A stretch of DNA of 64,000 bases from contig JAKGHH010000004.1 of NCBI GenBank assembly GCA_022828595.1, positions 55,144,422-55,208,421 on the forward strand, read 5' to 3'. The DNA is from Nelumbo lutea (taxonomy: Eukaryota; Streptophyta; Magnoliopsida; Proteales; Nelumbonaceae). The notes beneath the pieces were generated by a model. The model did not search any database, was not told where the DNA came from, and saw only the letters and a list, made by a program, of their open reading frames with translations. Position 1 is the first letter of the stretch; every line of letters begins with the position of its first letter. This document shows positions 43,999-56,617 of this stretch, piece by piece. The translations under genes and the position numbers were made by a program.

Positions 43999-45848
43999 TG
44001 AAGGGATAGGATATCCATCACATGGACGCCCAAAGATTGCAAAATAAGGGCAAATTTCAAAAAAAAATTCTCTCCCTTCAACTGGGAATCACATTCCCTA
44101 TTTAGAAAATCATATTTTCAAAGATCATTCTTGAACCATAAATTGAATCAGATCTGAACCAAAAGAAGTAGAGAGGGATTATACCTGATACAGAGAAGCA
44201 GTATCTCCCAATGGAGGTGTTCATGCCCAAGGAAGGATCCAAAATATGCTCCCACTGAAAATGGTGCAGTGCAGGGTGGAGATTGGTATCAAGATCAAAT
44301 GTCGATTTCTCCCAAGAATTGGAGATTGAACTGCTAGAGGTGGCGACTGTAGGAAGGAGGCGGCAAGAGAGTATTTACAGGGAGCAGAATTCTCTCTTCT
44401 TGTGAATTTAGCTCTGAATACAGGAGTTGTGTATTGCATGTCTAAAGGCCGCCGTCCCCTCCTCCTTTTATAATCTCAAAGGGATCAGCTCCTAATCCCA
44501 TTAGGAGTTGGAGATCCAAATCATATTTGGATTAGAAATCCCTTTAAGTGATAAGGGATAACTCTTATCTTATCTGCATATCAAATCAGCCATCTCCAAA
44601 TCTAATTAGGAGGATTCCAGATCTAAATCTTATTTAGATCTTGGACTCTCTAAGTGGATAGGGTCTGGCCCAATCTTATTAGCTGAGCCATCTCAGAATT
44701 CGCCCCTTTAAATGACTAATCAAATTAGCCTAGTTCTAAATGGGCTTAAGGCCCATTTAAGGTTATATATTCACTTAGCCTTCCAAACTGCTACCCAGTT
44801 GGGCTTTCTTGTATGGCGTGGGACCCAAACATTGATCTACACATCAGCCCCAAGTGTTCAGCCCAGCCTTTGTCACAAGGCCTGGCCGAATACACTGTTA
44901 AGCACAGTGCACCCCCTGAAAATCATCTCATGGTCTCTATGGGCCCAACACTTACCCTAAGTGGTCCCTGGGCCAAGCCACCTTGTCACACCCAGGGACT
45001 GTGGGCAGATGCAAGATTAGCCCATCAGGTATTATCCTCAATGGTCTTACACTTAACCTCTCATCGCATAAGGATCACACACTGCCCGACAAGAGAGGAC
45101 CTTTCCCTCGGCTACAAGGAACAGTGTTGCACTCTCTGCTTATATGGATCCCAGGAATTAAAACCTTTGCAAACCTTTTAGAAACTATTAAATATATACT
45201 TTTATATCTCATATAAAATATATTTTGCAAAACAAATCTCAACGATTGAAATCAGCTGCCGGCAGTCTTGGTTTCCATTAGTGAGAGTGCATCCTAGATC
45301 ACGACCTTTGTCTGACAAAGGGGCTGATCCTGTCACTATGATCACCCACTCAGATGAATTATCAGACTGTCCCAACATACCCAGGTTTTGACCCCCGCTA
45401 AGGATCTCACTGATTGGTATATCAAAGACATCCCAATCCGACACCTAGTGCAGTATCATAATCAAGTCTAGGGGTCGAGTGTAACTTTCCAGTTTTGCCC
45501 ATCAATCTCCAAGGTCCAGGGCAATACTGGAAATCTGGTCCAGTTCAAAGATTCAATTAATCCTACACTATATGTGCCTAGGGTCTCACCCTGGCAGCAG
45601 AGACAGGCCACCCCAACTGACTTGGTGGCACCACAGTGTCAGCCTTGTCAGGATAGGTCTCCCTAGATTGACCCACTCGCTTTGAACATTCAAAACTAAC
45701 ATGAGTCTCATTTACTGTCTAGTTTAAGAGTATTACATAGAAACATATCAAGGGAACATGAATCAAATAAGCACTTTTGTTCATTTACAATAAACTCATA
45801 AAGTACATCATCTTGATTGAAGCTAAGGGAATACAAAACTGTCTAACA
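43999..45848 (-). repeat. C6 3' LTR
   Basis: 1850 bp, bounded by TGAAGGGATAGG and CTGTCTAACA on the plus strand. About 100 bp present in the 5' LTR (51780-51885) are missing at 44278, after GCAGGGTGGAG. The TATA box is at 44465-44472 on the minus strand. Confidence 0.94.
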
Positions 45849-45858
45849 ACTCCTACTT
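45849..45858 (-). other. C6 polypurine tract
   Basis: Read on the minus strand, AAGTAGGAGT is immediately before the 3' LTR. C7 has AAGTGGGAGT at 60739-60748. Confidence 0.75.
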
Positions 45859-45859
45859 G

Positions 45860-46402
45860 CACTTAGGTCCAATCAAGTACTAGCCAAAATCCCATGCTTT
45901 CCATGTATTTCTCAAACACTTTCTGTGATAGTGGCTTCGTCAATGGGTCTGGTACATTTTCCGCAAACGCTACCTTCTGAATCAGGACGTCCCCTCTACC
46001 AATAATCTTTCATAGTACATGGTACTTCCTCTCGATCTGCTTCGACTTTGAGTGGGCTCGTGGCTCCTTAGCCTGAGCAATAGCTCCATTGTTGTCACAC
46101 AACAATGGGATGGGTGATATGCTGGACGGAACTACTCCCAACTCGTGAACTAACTTCTTCATCCACATGGCTTCTTTGGCAGCCTCACTTGCGGCAGTGT
46201 ACTTGGCCTCGGTCGTGGAGTCTGCAGTGGACCCCTGTTTGTTACTTTTCCAGCAAACAGCACATGATCCGATCGTGAATACATATCCAGATGTAGACTT
46301 TCTATCATCTGGATCTGACTGAAAATCGACATCTGTATACCTTTGGATCTGTAGTGAGCTACCATCGAATACTAGACAAAACTCTTTTATCCTTCGAAGG
46401 TA
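45860..46402 (-). pseudogene. C6 copia RNase H
   Basis: Minus-strand peptides include FCLVFDGSSLQ, VDFQSDPDDRKSTSGY, SCAVCWKS, STTEAKYTAASEAAKEAMW and PLLCDNNGAIAQAKEPRAHSKSK, ending in DPLTKPLSQKVFEK. The glutamate usual in the (A)EY motif of copia RNase H reads lysine (EAKY), which should impair catalysis; C7 keeps E at this place (KVEF). There is a stop near 46010. Confidence 0.9.
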
Positions 46403-47566
46403 CTAAAGTATGTTTTTCACAGCAGTCCAGTGCTCCTGCCTTAGGTTGGCTTGAAATCTGCTTACTACACTCATTATCTGAGCAATGTCAGGACGAGTGC
46501 ACAGCATGGCATACATGATGCTCCCTACGGCAGAGGCATAGGGAACGTCTTTCATGCCATCAATCTCCTCAGAAGTCTTGGGAGACATCTTCTTGGAGAG
46601 AGTGACTCCATGCCTGAAAGGAACATTTCTTTTCTTGGAGTTTTCCATGCTGTATCTTTAGACTATTTTGTCAATGTAGGCAGATTGGGATAATCCTATT
46701 ATCTGCTTCGATCTATCTCTATAGAGTCGAAGACCTAGTATATAGGAGGCTTCTCCAAGATCTTTCATGGAGAATTGCTATGAAAGCCATACTTTTAACG
46801 TAGTTAACATTCCTACATCATTCCCAACGAGTAGAATGTCATCTACATATAGAATCAAGAAGGTAACCTTATTTCCACTGTACTTCCTATAAACACAGGG
46901 TTCATCCAGATTCTGCTCGAAGTCAAACGATTTGACAGTAGAGTCAAAACGGATGTTCAAACTTCTAGAAGCTTGCTTAAGTCCATAAATGGATCTATTG
47001 AGTTTACATACCATGTTTTCCTGACCTACAGCAATAAAGCCTTGCAGCTACTGCATATTGATATCTTCAATAAGATCTCCATTTAGGAATGAAGTTTTGA
47101 CATCCATCTGCCAAATCTCATAATCATGGTATGCTGCTACAGCCAACAGGATCCTAATGGATTTAAGCATGACCACAACCGAAAAGGTTTCCTCATAATC
47201 GATGCCCTCTTTTTGAGTATACCCTTTCGCTACCAGACGAGCTTTGAAGGTCTCAACCCTACCATCGGGGCCCTTCTTCCTCTTGTAAATCCATTTGCAA
47301 CCGATTGCTTTTACCCCAGAGGGTGGATCTAATAGAGTCCAGACTCCATTGTTCTCCATTGAGTCCATCTCTGCTTTCATGGCCTCCACCCACTTCTGGG
47401 AATCTATGTCGAATATAGCTTCCGCGTAAGTCACGAGATCCTCCTCACCAGTCAAGGTTTCCACCAGGTAACTATCCTGGTCATAACCATAACGGACTGG
47501 TGGCCTGGATACCCGAGTGGATCTTCTAGGTTGGTCACTACCTGGAACTTGTGGGACATCTCTCAC
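46403..47566 (-). pseudogene. C6 copia reverse transcriptase
   Basis: The frame 47566-47048 (172 codons) runs from the RT start (KWVEAMKAEMDSMENNGVW) through CKWIYKRKKGPDGRVETFKA and IWQMDVKTSFLNGDL. After a stop it continues at 47014-46778 (LNRSIYGLKQASRSLN, then LYVDDILLVGN, catalytic YVDD intact) and at 46648-46403. Breaks are near 47045, 46780 and 46655. Confidence 0.93.
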
Positions 47567-48420
47567 TGCTCCTGAGTTCTCCTCATCAAGAACAACTTCC
47601 TGACGATGGGTGTCCAGATGTAATCGGTTTCCAAGAATTGTGCATTTCGACTGCAGAACACTTTCTGCTCATTTGGGTCATAGAATAGGTAACCTACAGA
47701 GCCTTTTGGGTAGCGTACAAACAGGCAACGACTGGTCTTGGATTCTAACTTGTCTGCACTCGTTCTTTTAACGTGTGCTGGACAACCCCAAATCTTCAAG
47801 TGTCTGACACTTGGTTTCTTTCCGGTCCAAAGTTCATATGGAGTGTTCAGAACCGATTTGGTTGGAATCCGATTCAGCACATAAATCGTAGTCTCTAATG
47901 CGTAACCTCAAAAGGATGTGGGTAACTCTGAGTGTATGAGAAGCGACTGGACCATATCCAATAAGGTCCTATTCCTCCTCTCTGAAACACCGTTAAGTTG
48001 TGGTGTAGCAAGAGGAGCTAATTGTGATACTATCCCATTGTCCTTTAATTAGTCCCTGAATTCGTCAGAGAGATAATCACCACCTTGATCTGATCAAAGG
48101 GATTTAATTTCTCTCCCTAATTGTTTCTCGACCTCTTGTCAAAACTCTTTGAACATTTCAAAGGATTCAGACTTGTGTCTCATTAGGTACATGTAACCAT
48201 ATCGCGAGAAATCATCTATGAAGGTGATGAAATACATGTGTTGATTTCGTGTTCTAACACTCAGGGGACCACATACATCAGTATGTATTAGGTCAAGTGT
48301 GCCTATACATCTTTCAGGCTTACCGTTAAATGGCCATTTCGTCATCTTGCCATGTAGGCAAGGCTCACAGGTGGGAAGATCTTCTATAGTTAGAAAATCC
48401 AAAGGACCATCCTTTACCAA
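47563..48420 (-). pseudogene. C6 copia integrase
   Basis: It starts [20 protein letters not shown], then D in [10 protein letters not shown], a stop near 48139, D in the SDQGG segment and E in NGVSERRNRT. All three acidic residues are present, unlike in C5. The 47880-47563 frame gives [20 protein letters not shown]. At least four in-frame stops. Confidence 0.91.
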
Positions 48421-48639
48421 CCTTGTGATTCAGTCAACACCGATGTGGCCAAGTCGGCAATGCCACAGACACGTGGGATTAATTGTATCACGGGTTCTCT
48501 TCTTGGGGATTTCAGCCGATGTAGTTTCGGTTACTTTAGTTTCTAGAGAAGGATGTAGAATATAGAGACCTTCTCCAGTTCCCCGTATGCGATGAATCTG
48601 TTATTTCTTTTAATAGTAATCGTATTACTAAAGAAGACA

Positions 48640-49714
48640 TAATAACCATCTGCACACAGTTTTGAGACAGAAATCAAATTTCTCCTTAAATTTTGTACAT
48701 AAAGACAATCTTTCAGTACAATTGTTCCTACTCTAAAAAATAATTCCTGGTTCCTATGGCCGCGGCTGCAACAGATGTAGTAATCCCCAAGTAGAGTGTG
48801 ACTTCTCCTTCACTCAGCCTTTTGCTTACCTTGAACCCCTACAGTGAGTTACACACATGAGTTGAAGCCCAGAGTCAATACACCAGGATGCAGAAGCTAC
48901 TAATAAATTGGTTTCTATAACACAAGTTTCAAAATTACCTTTCTTGATTTCTAGGTAGGCAGGACAGTTCCTTTTCCAGTGGTTGGTCTTCTTGCAGAAA
49001 TGACAGGCATCTGATGCTTTGTCTTTCTTTTGCTTCTTAGGTTTGGAAACCTTCTTTTGGGGCTTTCTCTTTGCCTTCCTTTTCTTCCCCGATTTGCTAG
49101 TTTTAACAAGCATGGCAATAGGCTCATCCTTTTTAATCAATTCTTTGGCCCTCTGCAACATATTGCTGAGTTCCTGCAAGCTGACATTCAGCTTGTTTAT
49201 GTTGTAGTTCATGATGAATGGATTAAAGGACGGAGGTAGAGAGTTGATAATAGCATCGATCTGTGTTACCAGATCCAGCCCGGATCCAAGAGCCTCCAGT
49301 TCGTTGATATAACCCATCATCTGGAGACAACGATCGTGAACTTGTTGACTCTTGGACATCTGCGCAGTCATGAATTGTTTCAAGACCTTCTGCGGAGTAG
49401 AACGATTCTACCCTTTGTACATTGTCTTGAGACTATCCAATACGTCCTTGGCATGTTCGATCTTATCAAACTACCTCTGAATTGGATTGTCCAAGGAGGC
49501 AATGATATAGTAGCGGGCAAGGGAGTTTTTCTCCTCCCATTCTGGGTATTCTCTTCTACGAGCCTCAGAAGCCCTATCTCCCGGACGATCTGGGGCAGGA
49601 TTTTTTGGCTACCTTATCCAACTTTTCAGAGTTTAAGACCAACATAAGGTTCCTGTACCAATCCGCATAGTTTGGGCCCTTAAGCTTGTTGTCATCAAGA
49701 AGCTTTGCAAACAT
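48640..49714 (-). pseudogene. C6 copia gag and protease start, with substituted start codon
   Basis: A deletion of about 30 bp at 49712 removed the usual MANKQ start. The leader ATG at 49714 now reads MFAKLLDDNKLKGPNYADWY in the gag frame. An extra A near 49605 then shifts the frame. The main frame (49383-48826) holds MTAQMSKSQQVHDRCLQMMG, a Lys-rich linker, the zinc knuckle CHFCKKTNHWKRNC (CX2CX4HX4C, intact) and CIDSG of the protease. One base is lost right after DSG, so protease is broken. Confidence 0.92.
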
Positions 49715-49734
49715 CAGTCCACAACCTAATTTGA

Positions 49735-51480
49735 TTCATGTTCATTACATAGATATGGATTTTAATCTACGCTCCATTTCCATTTATTCATCTCTGTGAT
49801 TTCCCTCCTTTCTCAGTGGCGGAGACTACAGGTTGTCTCTAGAAATGTGGGAAATCACATAGAGTGCATGGAGCCAACTATTTCAGCTGCATTACCCCAC
49901 CACCTTTCTGTGAATGATCATATCCACTCATCATATGAGTTTTCCCTTTGGCCTCTATCAAACAAGGTTCAGAGCCATTTTCAGGTAAACCTTTCTGTCC
50001 AGTGAGTGCTTATCCATCATGTTCGTGAATGCCAAGGTACCGTGAGAGAGTTCCCATTTTCTGGTGAAGCCCATCCCACATCGGTCTATGACGCCCCTAT
50101 CATCTTATGAAACACTTAGACAAGCCCAACAGCAAATGGATAGCCCATTTTCTGGTGCATTTCCTCATTACTCAAGGACCCATCCTCATGCTAATGATGG
50201 AAGGCCTTTAGAGAGTTCATCATATGAATCTCCCTATCACTTGCACTCATATTAGCTAGAGGGAACAGTTTTTATGCCCTAGTTTGTTTTAGGTCAAACC
50301 AAAGTGGCTCCCATTGACTTTCATAAAGTCAGATTTCGGTGGGCCTTAATCGACTAGGGTTCCGCAAGTAACCTCTTGATGAGGTGTGGGGCCCATCACT
50401 AAGGGAAGGTCATCGAATGACCAAAAAGGGACACCATGGCAATGATGTGCATTCAGCCATGGTGTAAGCAAGAGCCACTGTCAAATGAGCATGGGCCAAG
50501 CACTTATGGCCCATGTACGTAGCACATCACACATCTATACATCTCATGCAGGGATAAATTGATCCAATCAATTAATCATCTGTAAGGCCCATTGGAAGCC
50601 CATTTTAAATCCATAACATTAACCATTAATATTATCTAGGTATCTAGGCTGAATTAGGGATACCCAGTTTGGCCCATATAGCTTTATCCTTTGAAGTGGG
50701 CTTTTAGTAGTTTTAATTATTTAAATCTGGGCCCTTACAGGTTGGGCCGAATTAACCATTTAATCAAATTTCAATCCTTAGGCCCATTATTGGGAAAATT
50801 AGGGCTGACTTTCAGCCTTGATTAAGCCCTAGCTTTGGTCGAAACAGTTTGAACCAATCTTGGTTCGAATGGGTCTAGGGTTTGATCTTTAACTAAATCT
50901 TTAATTCAAGAAAATAATTTGAAATTAAATACTGATAAAAGAAAATCAAGAATCAGTCAATCAAGGCTATTCACACAATCCATCCTGCAAAACAGAGGTT
51001 AGATCACAGTTTGCAGTTTCATAAAATGCAAATCGCAGATTGCGAATGTCCCATCAGCGAAATCTCCTTCTCTGTGAAATCTCCCTTTCTGCGTCGTCAT
51101 CCTCGATACAAAAATAAAATAAATAGAAATCCTAGTTCTATTAATGATTACATCAGATCGAATACTTATACATTCAGTCTAAAAAAAAAATTATTTACAA
51201 GCCAAATGTAATGAATAAATCAAGAAACTACAAATCTTGTAGGTTCCCTACGCAAACCAAGAATTCAATCTCCTCTTGTACGAACAGCCCATAAATAAAA
51301 AAATTATAAAGAACTATTCTAAACAATAATCAGATTTATAGAAAAATAATTTCAGATTATTCGCCCATCAATTTTGGGAACAAAATTCCCAAAACCCATA
51401 TCTGCACAAATCGGGTAGAATGCCTTCTGCCCATTTGCGCAGGTTCAGATCTGAAACAAATTGGTTCAAGATTTGAACCA
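49735..51480 (-). other. C6 leader
   Basis: Noncoding, 1.7 kb, aligned with the leaders of C3, C5 and C7. Short ORFs here are not conserved between copies. No gene seen. Confidence 0.85.
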
Positions 51481-51481
51481 T

Positions 51482-51494
51482 GGCTCTGATACCA
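51482..51494 (-). other. C6 primer-binding site, initiator tRNA-Met type
   Basis: Minus strand TGGTATCAGAGCC, the common plant copia primer site, 1-2 bp inside the 5' LTR. C7 has the same site at 56605-56617. Confidence 0.92.
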
Positions 51495-51495
51495 C

Positions 51496-53442
51496 TAAAG
51501 GGATAGGATATCCATCACATGGACGCCCAAAGATTGTGGAATAAGTGGCAATTTTCAAAAAAAAATTCTCTCCATTCAACTGGGAATCGCATTCCCTATT
51601 TAGAAAATCATATTTTCAAGGATCGTTCTTAAACCATAAACTGAACTAGATCTGAACCAAAAGGAGTAGGGAGGGATTATACCTGATATGGAGAAGCAGG
51701 ATCTCCCAATGGAGGTGTTCACGCCCAAGGAAGGATCCAAAATCTGCTCCCCTTGAAAATGGCGCAGTGCAGGGTGGAGCAGAATCAGCAATGTTCTTCC
51801 AAAAGAACTTGACCCTTCGCAAAAATCAACTCGATGGCTTGTGAATACAACTCCAAACAATCTTTTCTCCAAAAGATTGGTATCAAGATCAAATCTTGAT
51901 TTCTTCCAAGAACTAGAGATCGAACTGCTGGAGGCGGCGGCTGTAGGAAGGAGGCGGCAAGAGAGTATTTGTAGGGAGCAGAATTCTCTCTTCTTGTGAT
52001 TTCAGCTTTGAAGACAGGAGTTGTGTATTGCATGTCTAAATGCTGTCGCCCCCTCCTACTTTTATAATTTCAAAGGGATCAACACCTAATCCCATTTGGA
52101 GTTGGAGATCCAAATCATATTTGGATTAGTAGTCCCTTTAAGTGATAAGGGATAACTCTTATCTTATCTGCAAATCAGATCAGCCATCTCCTAATCTAAT
52201 TAGAAGGCTTCCAAATCTAAATCTTATTTAGATCTTGGACTCTCTAAGTGGATAGGGTCTGGCCCAATCTTATCAGCTGATCCATCTCAGAATTCGCCCC
52301 TTTAAATGACTAATCAAATTAGCCCAGTTCGAAATGGAATTAAGGCCCATTTCAGGTTATGTATTCACTTAGCCTTCCAAACTGCTGCCCAGTTGGGCTT
52401 CCTTTTATGGTGTGGGATCCAAACATTGATCTACACATCAGCCACATGGGTTCAGCCTAGACTTTGTCACAAGGCCTGGCCGAATACACTATTAAGGACA
52501 GTGCACCCCCTGAAAATCATCTCATGGTCTCTATGGGCCCAACACTTACCCTAAGTGGTCCCTGGGCCAAGCCACCTTGTAACACCCAGGGACTGTGGGC
52601 AGATGCAAGATTAGCCCATCAGGTATTATCCTCAATGGTCTTACACTTAACTTCTCAGCCCATAATGATCACACACTACCCGACAAGAGAGGACCTCTCC
52701 CTCGGCTACAAGGAACAGTGTTGCACTCTCTGCTTATATGGATCCCAGGAATTAAAACCTTTACAAACCTATTAGAAACCATTAAATATATACTTTTATA
52801 TATAATGTAAAATATATTTTGCAAAACAAATCTCAATGATTGAAATCGGCTAGCAGCAGTCTTGGTTTCCATTAGTGAGAGTGCATCCCCGATCATTATC
52901 TTTGTCCGACAAAGGGGCTGATCCTCTCACTATGATCACCAACTCAGATGAATTCTCAGACTGTCCCAACATACCCAGGTTTTGACCCTCGCTAAGGATC
53001 TCACTGATTGGTATATCAAAGACATCCCAATCTGACACCTAGTGCAGTATCATAATTCAGTCTAGGGGTTGGGTGTAACTTTCCAGTTTTGCCCATCAAT
53101 CTCCAAGGTCCAGGGCAATACTGGAAATCTGGTCTAGTTCAAAGATTCAATTAATCCAGCACTGTATGTGCTTAGGGTCTCACCTTGGCAGCTGAGACAG
53201 GCCACCCCAACTGACTTGATGGCACCACAGTGTCAGCCTTGTCAGGATTGGTCTCCCTAGAGCGACCCACTGGCTGTGAACATTCTAAACTAACACGAGT
53301 CTCATTAAGTGTCCAGTTTAAGGGTATTACATAGAAACATACTAAGGGAACATGAATCAAATATGCACTTTTATTCATTTACAATAAACTCATAAAGTAC
53401 ATTATCTTGATTGAAGCTAAGGGCATACAAAACTGTCTAACA
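51496..53442 (-). repeat. C6 5' LTR
   Basis: 1947 bp; the outer end CTGTCTAACA at 53442 is followed by AGAGC. The inner end is TAAAGGG where the 3' copy has TGAAGGG, a mutated CA terminus. TATA box at 52059-52066, minus strand. Confidence 0.94.
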
Positions 53443-53447
53443 AGAGC

Positions 53448-53660
53448 AGCCCCCATCTCCTTCTCTGTGCTGCCATCTTCGATCCAAAATAAAAATAAAT
53501 AGAAATCATATTTCTATTAATAATTACATCAGATCGAATGCCTATACATTGAGTCTAAAATAAAAAAAAAAATTATTTACAGACCAAATGTAATAAATAA
53601 ATTCAGGAAACTGCAAATCTTGCAGTTCTCCCTGCGCAAGTCAAGAATTCGATCTTGCAG
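53448..53660 (-). other. C5 leader, part 1
   Basis: This short stretch continues the C5 leader beyond the C6 insertion. It then meets a truncated LTR at a repeated TTGCAGTTCTC word (53618 and 53655), where the LTR end, primer site and first leader bases were deleted. Confidence 0.8.
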
Positions 53661-55529
53661 TTCTCTCCCTACAATTGGGAATCGAATTCCCCATTTAGAA
53701 AATCATATTTTCAAGGATCATTCTTGAACCATAAACTGAACCAAATCTGAACCAAAAGGAGTAGGGAGAGATAATACCTGATACAGAGAAGTAGTATCTC
53801 CCAATGGAGGTGTTCACGCCCAAGGAAGGATCCAAAATCTGCTCCCACTGAAGATGGCACAGTGTAGGGTGGAGCAGAATCAGCAGTGTTCTTCCAAAAG
53901 AACTTGATCCTTCTCAAGAATCACCTGGACGGCTTGTGAATACAACTCCTACCAATCATTTCTCCAAAAGATTGGAATCAAGATCCAATCTTGATTTCTC
54001 CCAAGAACTGGAGATCGAACTGCTGTAGGCGGCGGCTGCAGGAAGGAGGCGGCAAGAGAGTATTTTGTAGGATGCAGATTCTCTCTTCTGTGATTTCAGC
54101 TCTGAAGACAAGACTATGTATTGCTTGCTTGTTGTGTCTAAAGGCTGCTGCCCCCTCTTCCTTTTATAGACTTAAAGGGATCAGCTCCGAATCCCAATTA
54201 GGAGTTGTTAACCCAAATCATATTTGGATTAGAAGTCCCTTTAAGATAAGGGATAATCCTTATCTTATCTGCAGATTAGATCAGTCATCTCCTAATCTAA
54301 TTAGGAGGTTTCCAGATCTAAATCTCATTTAGATCTTGGACTCTCTATGTGGATAGGGTCTGGGCCCAATCCTATCAGTTGATCTATATCAGAATTCGCC
54401 CCTTAAGTGACTAATCAAATTAGCCCAGTTCGAAGGCCCATTTAAGGTTATGTATTCATTTAGCCTTCCAAACTACTGTCTAGTTGGGCTTCCTTGTATG
54501 GCGTGGGACCCAAACATTGATCTACACATTAGCCACATGGGTTCAGCCCTGCCTTTGTTACAAGGCCTGGCCGAATACACTGTTATGGACAGTGCACCCC
54601 CTGAAACCCATCAGATGGGCTTTATGGGCCCAACACTTACCCTAAGTGGTCCTTGAGCCAAGCCACCTTGTAACACCCAGGGACTGTGGGCAGATGCAAG
54701 ATTAGCTCATCAGGTATTTCAATGGTCTTACACTTGACTTCTCAGCCCATAATGATCATACACTGCCTGACAAGAGATGACCTCTCCCTTGGCTGCAAGG
54801 AACAGTGTTGCACTCTCTCTAGTATGGATCTCGGGAATTAAAACCTTTTGCAAATCACTTCAAAACCATAATATATAAACTTTTATATCTCATATAAATT
54901 ATATTTTGCAAAACAAATCTCAATGATTGAAATCGGTTGCCGGCAGTCTTGGTTTCCATCCGTGAGAGTGCATCCCCGATCATTACCTTTGTTCGACAAA
55001 GGGGCTGATCCTGTCACTATGGTCACCCACTCAGATGAATTCTCAGACTGTCCCAACATACCCAGGTTTTGACCCACACTAAGGATCTCACTGATTGGTA
55101 CATCAAAGACAGCCCAATCCGACACCTAGTGCAGTATCATAATCGAGTCTATGGGTCGGGTGTAACTTTCCAGTTTTGACCATCAATTTCCATGGTCTAG
55201 GGCAATACTGGAAATCTGATCCAATTCAAAGATTCAATTAATCCTACACTATATGTGCCTAGGGTCTCACCCCGATGGTTGAGGCAAGCCACCCCAACCG
55301 ACTTGGTGGCGTCACAGTGTCAACCTTGTCAGGATATGTCTCCCTAGACTAACCCACTGGCTGTGTACATTCAAAACTAACACGAGTCTCATTAAGTGTC
55401 CAGTTTAAGGATATTACACAGAAACATACCAAGGGAACATGAATCAAATATGCACTTTTATTCATTTACAATAAACTCATAAAGTACATCATTTTGATTG
55501 AAGCTAAGGGCATACAAAACTATCTAACA
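53661..55529 (-). repeat. C5 5' LTR, inner end deleted
   Basis: Family C LTR on the minus strand; the outer end reads CTATCTAACA at 55529. About 110 bp at the inner end and the primer site are missing. TATA box at 54161-54168; the recurrent LTR frame is at 55125-54883. Confidence 0.9.
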
Positions 55530-55572
55530 CTTATTATTTCTTATCGGGCCAGTTCTGATTCTACCCAGACCA
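55530..55572. other. Short host segment between C5 and C7
   Basis: These 43 bp match no LTR in the window. The last bases GACCA are the left target duplication of C7 (GACCT at 62662-62666 on the right). Confidence 0.6.
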
Positions 55573-56603
55573 TGTTAGATAGTTTTCTATGCCCTTAGCT
55601 CCATTCAGATTTTATGTACTTTTGACATTTAATATAAATAAATAAAGTACATGTTTGATCCATGTTGTGTGGTATATTTCTGCCTAAGACCCTTAAACTG
55701 GACACTTAATAAGACTCATGTAAGTTTAGAATATTCACAGTCGTTGGATAAGCCTGGGGATATTTATCCTGCCAAGGCTGACACTGGTGTGCTGCCAAGT
55801 GTTGGGGTGGCTTGTCTCCAATGCCAGGGTGAGACCCAAGGCACATGTAGTGTAGGATTACTTGAATCCTTGAATCGGACCAGATTTCCAATATTGCCCT
55901 GGACCTTGGAGATTGATGGGCAAAACTAGAAAGTTACACCAAACCCCTAGACTCGATTATGATAATGCATAAGGTGTCGGATTGGGTTGTCTTTGATATG
56001 CCAATCAGTGAGATCCTTAGCGTGGGTCAAAACCTGGGTATATTGGGACAATCTAATAATTAATCTGAGTGGGTGATCATAGTGACAGGATCAGCCCCAT
56101 TGTCGGACAAAGGTAATTTGCATCCACGTCACTTTCAGCCTTAGGAACTCCTCCAGCCGCTGCCACCTTACTGCTTGGTTCGAACTCCTCTGAAGGGAAG
56201 ATCAAGAAGTTGGTTCTTGAGATCTGTCTTTGCTGAAAAGCTGATTTGGTTCGGTGCTCTAAGCCTCCAACGGATTCTCGCGAAGACCTCGGTACATAGG
56301 ATGTACACTGTTGGTTCTGCCCCACCATTGCTGTGTCATCTTCAGCGGGAGCAGATCATGGATACTTCTTTGGGTGTGAACACCGACGTTAGGAGATCTT
56401 GATTCTCTGTATCAGGTATAACCCATCCCTTGTTCTTTGGTTCAGATCTGGTCTAGTTCGGTTCGAGTAGGATCCTTGAATAATTGATTCTAAAATAAGG
56501 GAATACGATTCCCAGTTGATTGAAGGGAGAAAAATTTTTGAAATTCGCCCACCTATTCCACTGCTTTCTTGGCATCCATACTATGGATCTCTCCCTCCTT
56601 TTA
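55573..56603 (+). repeat. C7 5' LTR, internally deleted
   Basis: 1031 bp. It follows the 3' LTR to 56115 (GACAAAGGTAA) and resumes at TTTGCATCCACG, equivalent to 62190, losing the TATA region. It ends CCTCCTTTTA before the primer site. Confidence 0.9.
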
Positions 56604-56604
56604 G

Positions 56605-56617
56605 TGGTATCAGAGCC
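56605..56617 (+). other. C7 primer-binding site, initiator tRNA-Met type
   Basis: TGGTATCAGAGCC, one base after the LTR end, unmutated. Confidence 0.92.

Larger units (their letters stand above)
43999..53442 (-). mobile_element. C6: structurally complete Ty1/copia element
   Basis: This 9444-bp element has both LTRs (3' copy 43999-45848, 5' copy 51496-53442), a primer site, polypurine tract and a perfect target duplication AGAGC (43994-43998 and 53443-53447). On the minus strand it encodes gag, protease, integrase, RT and RNase H, all with frameshifts or stops. The LTRs differ by a 97-bp length gap and many substitutions, so the insertion is old. It landed in the leader of C5, an element of its own family; removing C6 and one AGAGC rejoins the C5 leader cleanly. 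Confidence 0.95.
39722..55529 (-). mobile_element. C5: Ty1/copia element, interrupted by C6 and 3' truncated
   Basis: On the minus strand: 5' LTR (53661-55529), leader (53448-53660, then 43993-42974), gag, protease, integrase and RT. Integrase before RT is the copia order. The RT/RNase H end is cut by A3 at 39722, so there is no 3' LTR. C6 lies inside the leader with a 5-bp duplication of C5 sequence. The gag and pol style suggests the Tork/Angela side of copia, but I cannot settle the lineage by eye. Confidence 0.9.
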
